Below, piece after piece: positions 36,481 to 49,160 of a stretch of DNA of 64,000 bases. Position 1 is the first letter of the stretch. Every line of letters starts with the position of its first letter. Source of the DNA: Panopea generosa (lineage: Eukaryota > Mollusca > Bivalvia > Adapedonta > Hiatellidae); NCBI GenBank assembly GCA_029582155.1, contig CM055895.1, positions 63,031,078 to 63,095,077 on the forward strand, written 5' to 3'. Below the pieces are notes generated by a model. That model worked only from the letters and a program-made list of their open reading frames with translations. It searched no databases and was not told where the DNA came from. Made by a program: the position numbers and the translations under genes.

Positions 36481-38900
36481 GGAGATTATAAAATACGTCC
36501 GATATAAGGACTCTGCACTGCTCTCCTTCTTTAATAAAATGTCAGAATGGCATGGAATTGCTGTTGTTTTTTTAACTGTCTTGAACAAGACCCATTTCAG
36601 CAGCTCATAAGTGACGGTCCTCTTAGAGTTTCAAGGTTAAAAATAGATTAACACAATCGTGTCTGCTCCATAGCTACGTGCATTAAATGTTCACCAGCAT
36701 GAGACGGTTGATCACAAGACAGTGCTGGCGGGTCGATATTGGAGCTCTTGTGCATTAAAAACAAAGGAAAAATCAAATGCTTTTTTCTTTTTTCAGTTAC
36801 AAAACATTATTTTTGATTATGCTTCTTGTCCACATCATCATTAATTTACGGGTTACTGCGGACGGACGACGAACAAGCGATCAGAATATATCACCTTGAG
36901 CTAAAAAGTAAACAAGGTAGAGTTATGGTCCTTGTACATTGCACTTCCTCTCAATGTCCCCTGTCATCATGTGAAGATTCAACAATATCCCTTGAATAGT
37001 TTTGGAGTTATGCTCCGGACAAAAGTGTTAGACGGACAGACGCCATTACCATAACCCATTTCGTTGGGGGGTAACTGGAGCTGTTGGTTGACAATTTCTG
37101 AGCCAGCGAAAATTTTAATTAGATGCAAGAGTAGTGCGACATATTGCACGTCTCTATGGAGCCTTTTAAAGATGGACAGCAGATCAGATATCAAAATAAT
37201 AAAAAAGCTCTCCGTTCACGCCGTATTTAATCAGGCTAATGCAAGAGCACACAGCAAAAGTTGTGAGGACGGACGACATAGTGTGATCAGAATAGCTAAA
37301 CTGTTTTAGATGCGATATAAAAATGTACGTGTACAGTTATTTTGTGTATACACAAAACAGTAAGACAATGGGCAATCAGAAAAGCTTAACTTCAGCTTTT
37401 TTTATGCCATCTTGGTAAAAGATAGGTGACAAAATATCAATGAACAATGCGAGCATCTGTTATCAAGTCATTTCGACTAATAAAATGTGTTCAACGTACA
37501 GCAAACTGCACTCGAGTCTTGCGAATTTATTGAATGTCGTTTGTCATGTTTAACACACAACAGGTAATCAAAGTCCACCGTTCCAAGCGATACATGAACC
37601 CACCTTAATGACAAGTGATTGACAGATGATAGCCCCTTGGACCATACAGCCGGGAACTGAATTTCACTTAAAAATAAGAGGCACAAAATCGCTCTAATGA
37701 ACAGATGAAAATTTCAGAGGAAATGTTTTTAGAAGTTCTTCAACAAATCTTTTCGACCACAATGCAGCTACACGTAAAATATCTGTGAAGGCCTTGAACT
37801 TTGAGATAAAAAGGTTTTCTAAAGTTTCGCTTAAATGTACTTTACAAGTCCTGTTGCAGGGGGCATTAGTGGTCGGATCACGATGGATCAAGAACATGTG
37901 CGTGAACTTGTGGTTACAGTAATGCTGTTCAAGTTTGGTTAAGATTCAATGAACAAGAGCACCGCAAGCGGGTGCAGACGCTTTTTTTTCAAATCTATTA
38001 CGTAGGTCAAAGTCAGTGAAGTAAACTTTTTAAACATGAGTTTAAACAAGCAAATATCGGTGGAATCGATGGATGCTTCCGAAGTGAGTGTTGGACCATA
38101 TGGTAATGATATTGAATGGGGGAAGTAATCGTACGAGTTCTAAAGAGAAGTCAATACATTATTTTTTTATTTCGTGACGATACACTGTACTTACTTTGAA
38201 ATGCATCCAAGCAAGTTTCATAAAATTCCAACTTGGGGTTGTAGAGAAATAGCGTGGGAAACTTGTGGTCGAATCACGGTGGTTTAAGGGTTTGTCCAAG
38301 AGCTTGTGGTTATATAAATGCTGTGCAAGAGCAGTTAAGATTCAATGAAAAATTAAGGTGCTATCGCGTCTACAAAATAAAAAGTTAACACAAGGGCGAC
38401 GGAAAATTTACCACGACACAAGCCCTGCTGGCCTTCAGCCGGTAGAGTTGATGAATGTGTTATCGTGTCTACAACATTTTCGCTATATAACTATGTAAAA
38501 CAGTCCCTGTGGCGGCCCCAAATTTGAATCCAGAGACCAGACTTCTGCAACTGTTTTAGGGGACCTCCATGCAATGCTACTTGTAAATTATCAACGGTCC
38601 AGGCCTTGAACTCTCTGAGAAACTATTTTTTTCAGTTTTGCTTAAAATGTGTTACTAATAAAGACTTATGGCCAATCACGCTGGTTCAACAACTCGTCCG
38701 AGAATGAACGGTTAATGGAAGGACGGACAATTTACCAAGACATAAACCCTGCTGGCCTTTGGCCACTAGAGCCTAAAACGAAGGTGCTATCATGTCTACA
38801 AGAAAAATGATAACGAAAGGACAACAGATAATTTATCACCTTTTGACCAGCAGAGCGAAAAAAACTGCAAGTGCCAAGTGTACACATCAAATAACCCAAT
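36480..38900. mobile_element. Degenerate non-autonomous repeats with internal duplications
   Basis: No host gene is seen. GGACGGACGACGAACAAGCG (36860), GAACAAGAGCACCGCAAGCG (37951), and recurring blocks such as AAGATTCAATGAA (37941, 38338) and CCCTGCTGGCCTT (38422, 38747) mark nested, decayed mobile elements of a type I associate with bivalve genomes. No long frame. Confidence 0.55.
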
Positions 38901-39219
38901 TCTGATTATTCAAATGTTGGTCTCGCTTTCAAGCAAGTGAATTATGATTAAAGTCATTAAAACACATTGTACTTAGGTTCAAAGTACAATCAGCTCACAG
39001 CTAGCGACTAATAAGCATTCTCAGTTGCATATGTTCAAGTACTTGCGACTGAACTTGGCTCAAACTCACTTCAACGGTGAGAGGGAAAATGACCACCAGA
39101 CTTCTTTCCAACCAATCCATGTCACCAAAAATGCAGTAGCAGGTGTTATATGAATATTCTGATTTACCTCAAATATTATATTAAAAGAACCAACAGAAGT
39201 ACAAATTTTATGATTTTTT

Positions 39220-39225
39220 TTTATT
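39220..39225 (-). terminator. RPS9: RPS9 poly(A) signal
   Basis: AATAAA on the minus strand, about 40 nt after the TAA stop of RPS9, followed by an A-rich run and an AT-rich stretch. It is the only canonical hexamer in the short 3'UTR that I found. Confidence 0.7.
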
Positions 39226-39265
39226 TCTGCACACACGTGAGCATATACAGATAAAGACAGAACAT

Positions 39266-42200
39266 TTAGTCTTCTTCTTCCTCTTCACCACCACCGGTTC
39301 CCTTCTTGGCGTTCTTCCTCTTAACACGGCCTAAAAAAAAAGAAGTATGAAATGGTTACTAAAAATAGAAATTATGTTAAGCCGGACTTATAAAGCATAG
39401 CTGTTTCATGTGAAAAATTCTATAAACATCTTAAAATGAAAATTAACAATATATTTAGAAAGGATTTGCATATATCAATGAATAACAAATACTTATGGAT
39501 TAAAGTTACAGATCAAACATGAAATTTCAGTGCGACCTTGACCTTTATGCGAGTTAACATTTGATGTGCAGGCCTGGTTATTGCAAGCTTCACATTGCCA
39601 TGACATGTTGATCACTTGTGCAAAGTAATGCTAAAATTCGTCTATGTAAGACAAAGTTAGACAATAAATCCCAGAATGAAAGTGTGACCTTGTACTTTCA
39701 GGTATGTACAACATAGTTACAGGTCGAACACCAAATCCTAAAGGTGACTAGGTGTTGTAAAACAAACTTGAAAGTGGCCTAGACCTTTGAGGTACAAGTC
39801 TGGATATTACACATGCCATATGGTGTTATCAATTGGGCAAAGTTAAAGTGTTTTTAAAATTATATGGAAATTTCCCCCCCCCCCACCTACCAACTTGTTT
39901 TGTTAGAAGAAAGGCTTACACAATACAATACATGTGTGGCAACCACCTACGTTAAAGCGAATTATCAAAATTTTAAAATTGGCTAAAACTTCTTTCTACT
40001 ATACCATGCCTATATATACTCATTGACCTCATTTTGCCAAAAGGATATTATTTTTAAACATGCCAAAATATTGTAAAGGGATTTCCTAACTTGGGCTGCA
40101 CGTCTAGGTTATGCTAAAATAAGATTTCCTGTTTAAGATTGCAACATATTAAACATGTCCCACCATTACGTTTTGATTTCAATACAATCCAAACTATTAT
40201 TTGCAGCTATTTACGTCCCGATAGGTTCGTGTTGGCTAATTTGATTATTTAATATCATTTTATGCCATCAAGGGCTCACAGACAATCAGTTGCCAAATGG
40301 GAATTCAAACTCGCAATCTGTGTGTTAATAGTCAAGACACATTTATGACTAAGCAAATTTGGCAAATGTAAAACAAGACTGTCAACAGAAAAGCTGCCTA
40401 GCATCATTTTTGCAATTTCAAAGTTTCAGAAAAGAACAAACGTTGAATTACCTGGACGACCACCGCCATATGGTGAGGTGAGGGCAAAGTCAATGTGTTT
40501 CTGCGAGTCCAAACGTACCACATAGGATGGAATGTTAACCACCTGCTTGCGTACTCTGTAAAATGAAACTGAAAAGTTATTTTCAAGAGACAATAGTTCA
40601 TATAATGACAACGCTAAAATTTATCAATTATTAACTTTGCATTTTAAACTAAACCAGGGTTCATACAGATAAGGACAGATAAAATTCAAGCACTTTTCAA
40701 GGTTGAAATTTTCGAAATTTCAAGCACTAAAATAAACTCGCCATACATACTTACTGTACCTTAGGAGTTCCTTCCTGCACAGCTTTCCAAGGGCTAGTTA
40801 CAATATAATTTTATATATTCCATATCCCTATACATAGTATAATAAAGTCTTTATCATACTATATATAGGGATATAGTATATATATATATATGGGAGAGAT
40901 ACTAAATTAATTTTTAAAAATTAATTAATACACTCAAACAATACTGAATTCTTTAAATTTATTTTAAAATATATATATACATTGTAACTAGCCCAGCTGT
41001 CTCTCCCAATAAAGACAACTTAAACATATGAACAGCAACATACGACCAAAATAAATTAATTGCTAGATTATCATCCCCGCCCGCCCCCTAATTTGCAGGA
41101 CTCCCAGACCCTTTTTTATTTTTATAAAATTATTAGAAAAACATCAAAATTTTAAAAATAAAAAATAACAATAAAAAAATGAAATACTCCCATCCTCCCC
41201 TCGATTTTAAAAAAAATTGGATGATAATCTAAAAATTATTTTATAATGGCCTAAATTATTTTGTTTACAAGTTCAGTTAGTTTCACACAGCCAAGTACCC
41301 AAACAGCCCTTACTGTTTCATAGCAACCTTTGCATCCCATTATTTACCAATTTCTTTGTACTACACAAGGTTATCTTGTGCTCATTTGTGAATTGTTGAT
41401 ATTGACGTTCCATTTTTCTTGTGTTTCTCGCTCGTATCGTGCGACTACACACTTTGTTATCCGTTTATTACTACCATGTGCTTTTGATAAAAACATTGGG
41501 TTCCCCAGATTACGTCACTAGTTCAGAACACAAGTAGCTGCTAAATTGCATTTGATTCTGTTGTCTGTATTTTGGGGTTATCAAAAGGGTATTACTGACA
41601 AATTTTCTGCGAGAGTTACGGGAGAATTATTGATCAACTGCGTTAGGTTTATGCAATTGTTTGTTTCAACGACAACACACCGTATCTATTTTTAAAATAT
41701 TAGAACATGTACACACTGGTTCCCAGCATGCTGCACTCCACAATAGATGGGAAACAGATTTGTCAAATTAAGTAGTCTCCCTTCTCTTGTATATAGTAAA
41801 ACATGGAGTAAAATAAATGACAAAGATGGTCATTTCATATTCTCCGTTACTATTTTTTAAATTCAAGCACTTTTCCCACTGACATTAAAAATAAGCACTA
41901 TTCAAGGATGTTTTTAAGAAATAAGCACTTCTCATTTGAGAGGTTGAAAATCAAGCACTTTTCAAATCTGTGCTAACCTTGTAAACATCAAACAAGAGTC
42001 AATTCAGTTTTCAACTTCAACATAATCACTGATTACAACAGAATATCATCTTCTGTTTGTACATACCATTGTTCCCTTACAAAGAGATGCTTGAATGTAG
42101 TCATTGATAGGCGTAGGACATGGTTGCCATGCCCAAGTGGCCTAACTGTACAATCACATCCTTGGGAGGTACCTAGGTGCAAGTTAATCGGTTAAGTCTC

Positions 42201-43954
42201 CCCAAAGTGGAATATGGACGTAGGGCACCAGTTAGTACCCAAGTGGTCCATCAGAACAGATCCATGATAGACGTAGGAGCTAATGTCCTAGTGGCCTATC
42301 TTTATAAATTATACCTGATGTGTCTTTGTCTGATCAGAACACGGGCATGATGGATACTCTTGGCCAAACCAAGCTTGAAGACCTGTGTCTGAAGACGTCT
42401 CTCCAAGAAATCCTCAACACGAAGACCAAGCACGAAATCGAGCTTCATCTTAGTCTCATCCAACACTCCGATACGTACAAGACGACGCAGCAACGCATTT
42501 CCTGAAATAAGCAGAATTAAAATTTATTAACAAAAAAATAAAAAGAGTTAAATACTACAAAATAAACAAGAGGTCCAAGTTGCTCTCCTAGCTCCTTCTT
42601 TAAAATATTGTGATGGAGGAAATTAGATGAGAAAAATGTTGATTACCTTTTCCATATCAACGTTGTGTAAAAACAGGTACTTTTATTGACTCATACTCTT
42701 AAGCTATTGACATACAAGATTGTTGACCCATTTTTAATGCACAGCAATGTAAACCAAATCGTAAGTTCAGCCTTCAGTCGATTCTGGCCTATTCTGCAGC
42801 TGATCCAAGGAAATTTTTAATATTTACTGTAAGTGTGAAACTGACAACCAATTTTACATTGTAAATCTGGTTTGTTCGCTTTTAAAATAACTAACACAAT
42901 TTTTACACGTTTCCAGAGAGCTTTCCCGAAATGTGTACATTTTCTGTGAAAACACACTTTGTCCTAAATATGTCTTCTCTTCTATGATTAGTAGGCATTG
43001 CTTGATATACGAATATAGCAAAATTATTATAAATCAACATTAAAACTTGGGCTTCGGAATTTAAAAATCTAATCCTTCTCTAACAGAACTGAACAACTCA
43101 AAATATTGATTACAGAGTTGTTTACAGATTTAGAAATGGAGGGTTCCGTGTCAGTTATTCATTATAACAAATAAAGATTCAGAAACAATAATATGTATAC
43201 ATTTAACCAGGAAAGCAACAATTAATAGTCTAAATAAATAGCACAAAATACAATTGAATTTACAACAATGAATGAATGAATGAATAGGGTTTTACGGCAT
43301 ACCAACACATAGGTTATTTGACGTTGTCAGGAATAAAGATTCCAGGTTCACTCTACATGTACACAATCAACAAATTAGCATACAGATTAAAATAAAAAAA
43401 ATACATCAACAAATGAATATGCAAAATGAACCTAGAACCTCTACACCTACAGTTTCAGCAATTACTCAAATTGTTGTTTCCTACAACACGCACAAGCCAG
43501 TGATCCTATTCTTGCCATCACCCATACGACTCCCTGGAACCACACAGGGGTTGGTAATTTAACCACAATGTAAACATGACGAAAAAATTATAAAATGAAT
43601 ACAACACTCATTTCGACGATTCCTACCCCTCTGCAGGGATCGACAGTGGTTCTATTCTTAGCAGAAACACCACAGGCAGAATTTGCAAAATAATCAATCT
43701 ATTTGTATTGTAAATATAGATTCTGAAATACGCATTTCACCTTCAAAGAGTCGCTTTCCGTCTTTTTCATCCAAGGTCAGCAGTTCTCTAGCTGATTTAC
43801 GGATCTTCGCCAAAGCATACTTTACACGCCATACTTCACGCTTGTTTCTTAGACCATATTCACCAATTAATTTTAATTCCTGATCAAGGCGTTCTTTTTC
43901 GAAAGGACGCCTTGGAGTGGTGAAAGTTTTGTGCTGCACGAGGGGAATCCTCAT
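39266..43954 (-). CDS. RPS9: 40S ribosomal protein S9 (uS4)
   Basis: Four coding exons on the minus strand: 43954-43741, 42501-42315, 40555-40452 and 39330-39266. They total 570 nt, or 189 residues plus TAA, against about 194 in other animals. The protein carries the uS4 landmarks: [52 protein letters not shown], the S4 RNA-binding stretch [20 protein letters not shown] and VLIRQRHIR, then [19 protein letters not shown] and an acidic EEEED tail. It is a component of the small-subunit body, binding 18S rRNA early in assembly. Phases (1, 2, 1) match at each junction. The start ATG lies 14 nt into its exon, preceded by an in-frame stop, so the N-terminus [14 protein letters not shown] is short and diverged compared with vertebrate and insect proteins. 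A poly(A) signal AATAAA follows at 39225-39220. Confidence 0.98.
39500..39880. mobile_element. RPS9: Decayed repeat with GACCTTGACCTTT motif in RPS9 intron 4
   Basis: Contains GCGACCTTGACCTTTATGCG and the related GGCCTAGACCTTTGAGGTAC, with repeated 'caggcctggttattgcaa'-type blocks, followed by a C10 run at 39874-39883. It is similar in style to non-autonomous elements of molluscs. The rest of intron 4 holds only the SINE fragment at 40241. Confidence 0.5.
40241..40363 (-). mobile_element. RPS9: SINE family A fragment in RPS9 intron 4
   Basis: Has the family end motif (ATCATTTTATGCCATCAAGG on the plus strand) joined to a decayed tRNA head, with the central body deleted. Confidence 0.6.
40655..41981. 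mobile_element. Non-autonomous DNA element (hAT-like ends) in RPS9 intron 3
   Basis: The left end CAGGGTTCATACAGA and the right end (minus strand CAAGGTTAGCACAGA) form imperfect terminal inverted repeats. Both are followed by copies of TTCAAGCACTTTTCAA pointing inward. The element is flanked by the 5-bp direct repeat TAAAC (40650-40654 and 41982-41986). CAGGG-type ends recall hAT elements, but an 8-bp duplication is not visible. It carries no transposase. It contains the nested fold-back at 40791-40994. Confidence 0.6.
40791..40994. mobile_element. Nested fold-back MITE
   Basis: The perfect 14-bp ends GGGCTAGTTACAAT and ATTGTAACTAGCCC, with AT-rich extensions, enclose a second palindrome at about 40825-40873 (ATCCCTATACATAGTATAAT and its complement). 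Confidence 0.72.
42100..42300. repeat. RPS9: Imperfect 80-130 bp duplication in RPS9 intron 3
   Basis: GATAGGCGTAGGACATGG, CCCAAGTGGCC recurs as GATAGACGTAGGAGCTAA, GTCCTAGTGGCC at the other side of the block, with ACCAGTTAGTACCCAAGTGG between. It lies within 20-210 bp of the exon 3 end. Confidence 0.55.
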
Positions 43955-44640
43955 TTTGAATTATGGCACTGTAAAATACAAGATAAATTTGTTTTAAAGA
44001 TGGAGAGAAGTGAAGTGTAGATTTTTTCCTTGAAATTTCGTTATCCAGACAGAAAGAGAAAAGTCTAAAATTTCCCTGTAATAAAAGATACATGCAGTTG
44101 GTAGTCTGTGCTCATTAATATACCACATGCGTCTCATTTGTTGCCAATTCAAGTTACAAGTTATTTGCATATATAAGTGTGTTCGAGAATCCAAGTCAAG
44201 GTGAACTGGTATCATGTTATTACTATATTCAAGCAAAAGATAGTTTATTTATATATTCAATGGCGTGTTTTAGAAATACACACGCCGTCATAAAAGCTCA
44301 ATTACATCGACATTCTTGACGGGTAGGACTCGATTGGCAGTTCAAAAAAACGAAACCAACACACACACAAGGACATGAAGTTTTGAAGTCAGGGCGAAAA
44401 AAATTGTGCATTTTGTGTCATTTAGGGCAACACTGAAAGATTCGATTCCAAGACACGTGTTGCGATCAATTAAGTATTTGCGGACAGTTTTACTTAAAAT
44501 GCATATGTAAACACTCACGACTGCACTTATAAATAAGATGTAATATTTTTGTTAATATATGCTTTCAAAAATTTAATGAATAAAGCATTTACAATAGACA
44601 AAATTTAACAAAAAGTGTGACAAAATTTTGCCGAGCCCAC

Positions 44641-44673
44641 CTTCTTGGCCGACCACGTGAGAAAAGGAAGAAG
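44641..44673 (-). promoter_or_regulatory. RPS9: Probable 5'-TOP non-coding first exon of RPS9
   Basis: On the minus strand a pyrimidine tract (CTTCTTCCTTTTCTCACG) is followed by a GC-rich leader containing CACGTG (44654-44659) and then AAG|GTGGGC, a good 5' splice site. The next acceptor (AG at 43970-43969) begins the exon with the RPS9 start codon. A C-start followed by pyrimidines is the 5'-TOP signature of ribosomal protein mRNAs, which puts their translation under mTOR/LARP1 control. The transcription start is inferred, not measured. Confidence 0.7.
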
Positions 44674-45261
44674 GTAGTTCAGTTTAGCTTAGTATTACTA
44701 CGCGTGAAATAAATTGGTGCAGATATATGTTTTTTTAGTCCTTTTCATAAAATACATCACAAAACATGCTTGTTAATAAATGTCTCAATCAATAACATCC
44801 TTTAATGTTACCATTCGAGTATTTTTTCACAAATTATCACTGGAACTACTTTTTAGAGCAGAAACGGTAAACTGTATTATCAACACTGGCGTAATAATCA
44901 CCAATTATACCGGTCTTCCAATGCACGTTGGCACCAGAAAATGAATAATATTCACCAAGGCAAAAGTCCATATTTGAAATATGTCCACCACAAATACTAT
45001 ATTCGTAGGGGACAAAAAATTTATAAGAAAATTCGAAAATGCGTCAAATGATTATAATATAATATCAAAGAATTGACAATATAAAGTGATTCAAATGTTT
45101 TATATCATCTTCATCTTCATCTTCCAGTTAAAGGTCAGGAGACTTCTTAGACTGTAAAGTTGACCTGGTTAGGGTGGTGAAACAGCCATCCTCCTCTAGC
45201 TTATTTGCAATTAAAAGCACCTGATATATTACAATTAAAATCATATTCACGACGGCTTACT
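44674..45261. promoter_or_regulatory. RPS9: RPS9 upstream region
   Basis: AT-rich sequence directly upstream of the inferred TOP start. No TATA box at the expected distance was evident. The LINE fragment begins 590 bp upstream. Confidence 0.35.
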
Positions 45262-45894
45262 CCTACGTACCGACGAAGAAGGTTGCTGAGACTGCGACTA
45301 GGGCAACCTTGAAGTCTTCGATGGTGGGATGATCGGTGATCGCTGTGGGAAGCCTATTCCATTCCTGTATGGTCCTCGGGTAGAAGGCGTACTTGTACAC
45401 TCTCTGGGATGCAGTAGGTTAGTAGAATCGGTGACCTCCTCTGGTACGCATGTCGTTGCGCCTGAGTATCGGTCCTGGATCGACATCTACCAAGCCTTCT
45501 TGGATTTTGTAGAGCATTGTAAGTCTCTGGGTTCTCCTTTTCTGTGCGAGTGAATCCCATCCTAGATTGGTTATCATGCTGGACACACATCGTGGGGTCC
45601 TCTCCCAGTAGTTGCGCATTACAAAGCAAGCTGCCGTCTTTGTACCTGTTCCAGCCGGTTAATGTCAGTGGTTAGGTGGGGATCCCATGCTGATGAAACA
45701 TACTCTAGTATTGGTCGTACCAGTGTATTGTAGGTTGTCTCACGTACCTCTTTAGCGCAGTTTTGCAGGTTCCGACGAAAAAATCCCAGAGTCTTTGAAG
45801 CCTTGGACGATATGTTGTCGACATATATGTATATTATGTAATATATGTAACCTGCCACATCATATTGAGCTAAAATGACAAATAAAAGCATCAA
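45262..45894 (-). pseudogene. Broken LINE reverse-transcriptase C-terminus
   Basis: The minus strand encodes KTLGFFRRNLQ, LVRPILEYVSSAWDPH, INRLEQVQRRQ, then in a second frame LGWDSLAQKR, TMLYKIQEGLVDV, TRGGHRFY and, after a stop, YAFYPRTIQEWNRLP. This is the C-terminal part of a Jockey/CR1-type ORF2 common in molluscs. There is one frameshift near 45620 and one in-frame stop near 45420. It is a different family from the 28-33 kb element. It lies between the divergent RPS9 and INTS1 promoters. Confidence 0.88.
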
Positions 45895-47570
45895 AAGTTT
45901 GATTTTAACTTGTTTATTTAACTCCAGTTGCGAAACAAGTTATTACAACGTAGAAAATGCATGCTCAATGTATTCCTGGGTAAAACGTGTTGTACTAACC
46001 TTTTTTGAAACCAAGACGGAAAAAAGCAGATAACTAAGAGCAAGCCACTGAATATAGTTAGTTTTTTATTTATTTAAAACGGACATATAGGCTGTGTGTA
46101 GACGGCGTGAAACATCCTTTAAAGATTAAGATCTATTCCTGCGACTTCCGCTGGTAATCTATTGGTTGCTTCGGAATACTGAAATAATAATAGACATTGA
46201 AGGATACATTTTTTAACATATTGGCAAGGAATAAGAGCGGCACTCCTTGGTTATTGAGCATTTTAATTAGTTCTGTCCAGAATGCTTTAATAGTTTTATC
46301 AAAAATATTTTAACAACACATCATAGAATTTTTTTTCCCATCTATATGGATGTTATATATGGGTGATGAAAAGTTCATATCAATATTCAAAGAAGTTTAA
46401 TTTCTTACTGTAAAATGGACTCATATGAGAAAAAGATCACACAAAATAACTGTAAAATCTTCTTTCCTTTAAATTAAAAAAAGAGAGAAAAGTTAACCAA
46501 CCAAGCCCTTTCTTTTGATGTTTAAATCACAAAACGTATGTTGAACATTACTAGATAAGAACTCGTCAGTCACAAGCGTCAGTGTATTCAATACACAACA
46601 TATATTGAAATGTGAAAATACTTTGCAAATTCGACTAACGCTGCAAAGGAATTTGTCGTGAATAACAGGATGATCCAATCATAGATAAGAACTCGTCTAT
46701 TTTGATCACTTTTATTGGTAGGTCACAAATGATGGAATCATCTAAAAGTACAGTAATCACAAGTTGTATTAATGTGTCTATATTATTCTCTTATTACTAC
46801 TGGTATGTTGACTGGTTCAGCAGGAATTAAGTTTCCCGTATATGGAATATTCCAAATGTGCTACCCGAAATTTACAAGCACCTAGTCACTTATTTCAACA
46901 TTAAAAAATGTTCTGTTTGGTCGTCTGAATTTCTTAGAATATATTTTCTGAAAATTATGACAAATACATTAAAATGTTATTATTTTATATATTGTATTTA
47001 GGCCTAATTAGGAAGGCATCGTGATCAAAATAAATGAAAATCATACATACAACCATGAAGTTGTATAGGTTTAAAGTGTGTAAGTCAAACGTCACAATGA
47101 ATTGAACTTATCATTTAAATGCCATAGAAAAACGCATTTTATGGACGGAAACTCATTTTAAAGATGAATTTTAGAAAATTAATGACGAAACATATCTAAT
47201 TATAGGATAATATAATATCTAATGATTCGTTATAATATATTGGAATAGCTTGAGAGCATGCATGATTTCATAGTTATCCTACTCAAATCAATATAAATTT
47301 CTGAGGGTGATGCTCTTTACAGGGATATAACTATTTCATTTATTATGTTATTGATATGACTTGTTCATACAATAATAGCAATCGTGGATATGTGTACATG
47401 ATCTACTTTTAGATGTTTCAAGATACACGATACAAAAAACTTTATTTTGTTTCGGATGTACACATATAAAACACTAGCTGTAAAGCTATTTGCCGACAGT
47501 AACAAAGATACATAACATGTTAACATTTTTATTTGTTTTTACTTACATGCATATAGCATAAGCATACATG

Positions 47571-47708
<138 letters not shown>

Positions 47709-47884
47709 CATACATTACTTAAAAAAACATTTTTTCGTTTTCAACTTATTATAAATAATGTAGCCCATAGACAAACTTCAATATCGGACTTCTTAATGTT
47801 ACAATTATTGCAGTTTATACAGCGACAATAGCATTATTTAGTTTAATTAATTATGGTTTTAAACACTTGTAAGAGTGTAACTAT

Positions 47885-47940
47885 AGTATTCTCCTTAGTC
47901 CCCAATAGGGGCTTGTCATTAAAGATAGATAGATATCCTT
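47885..47940 (+). mobile_element. Possible LINE 3' tail (hairpin plus GATA repeat)
   Basis: CCCCAATAGGGG is followed by TCATTAAAGATAGATAGATA. This matches the architecture, but not the sequence, of the 3' end of the intact LINE (small hairpin, AAAGAT, tetranucleotide tail). Confidence 0.4.
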
Positions 47941-48651
47941 CTATATAAGTCATTGGATATATTGTTTTTTATTGAATAAAATTGTTAGCTGACTTACCCG
48001 TGCATGTTATTATTTACTTAAATATCATATATGTATCTTGTAATCCGAATCGTCCACTTCCACTCATGATATTATAATTGTTTATTTATATTATTTATCG
48101 TTGTACAGTATAAGCCTGTTGTTTGTTTTTTTATATAAAGATATGCAGAGTGATTTAATTAAAACTTTTTCTCCAATCTTCTAGTTGTTTAAAATACAAA
48201 ATCAAATCTTTTGTTTCTGAGTATTTCTCAGAATCAAATTGTAAATCAATTTTTATTTAAAATGATTTTAATTGACGTTCGATCTTTCCTAAACTTCTAT
48301 TTAAAAATGCCAAAAACTAATATATTTAGAAGGGATTCCTTAATTTGGGCTACGTGCACATGTTAGACTTTTAAATATATTTCCCGCTTACACTGCAACA
48401 TATTAAATTAAATGAGTCACGTGATTTCATTTTGATTTCAATTTGATCCGTTTTACACGTAGTAAAAATTGTTTCATCTTAGAAATGATCTAAAGGTCGT
48501 CACTCCGTATTTAAGTAGGCTACTGTCTAGTTTTAGACTTGGACATAGTCAACAAAAAGTCTACATCAAGGACTTGTATTATTACCATTCCTTGTCTACA
48601 TGTATATAAGTTTACATACGTTAGTCCGAGTAAAAGTACAGGTTACATGCT

Positions 48652-48905
48652 AATGACAATGACAATGACAATGACAATGACAATGACAATGACAATGATA
48701 TGATATGATATGAAATGAAATGAAATGAAATGGTATGGTATGGTATGGTATGGTATGGTATGGTATGGTATGGTATGGTATGGTATGGTATGGTATGGTA
48801 TGGTATGGTATGGTATGATATGATATGACAATGACAATGACAATGACAATGACAATGACAATTGACAATTGACAATTGATAATTATAATGATAATGATAA
48901 TGAAA
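48652..48905. repeat. Nested mosaic microsatellite
   Basis: In order: (TGACAA)n, (TGATA)n, (TGAAA)n, a central (TGGTA)n of about 17 units, (TGATA)n, (TGACAA)n, then TGATAA repeats. The 5- and 6-mer blocks are arranged symmetrically around the centre. Confidence 0.97.
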
Positions 48906-49160
48906 AACACAACTAGTAAACACTCAAAAATACAGATGGACAGTCACTTCTAGGAAATTAACAACTCTTTACTTACTTTCACTGAAAGATTGTTGCAATT
49001 TACATTCCTTTTCGCGCTTTATGTTCCATTTCGCATTTAACCATACCAGATACTCTTCAATTTAGAGTTTCACGGAAATCACGGCGGTGTTTGGTTATCT
49101 GGTTATTTTGATAAATATTGTAATTTAACATAATAACTGTGTTAATTTGTGTGGTTTAGA

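Noticed and set aside
48621-48923. Three overlapping minus frames in the mosaic microsatellite
   Set aside because: Pure simple-sequence translation.
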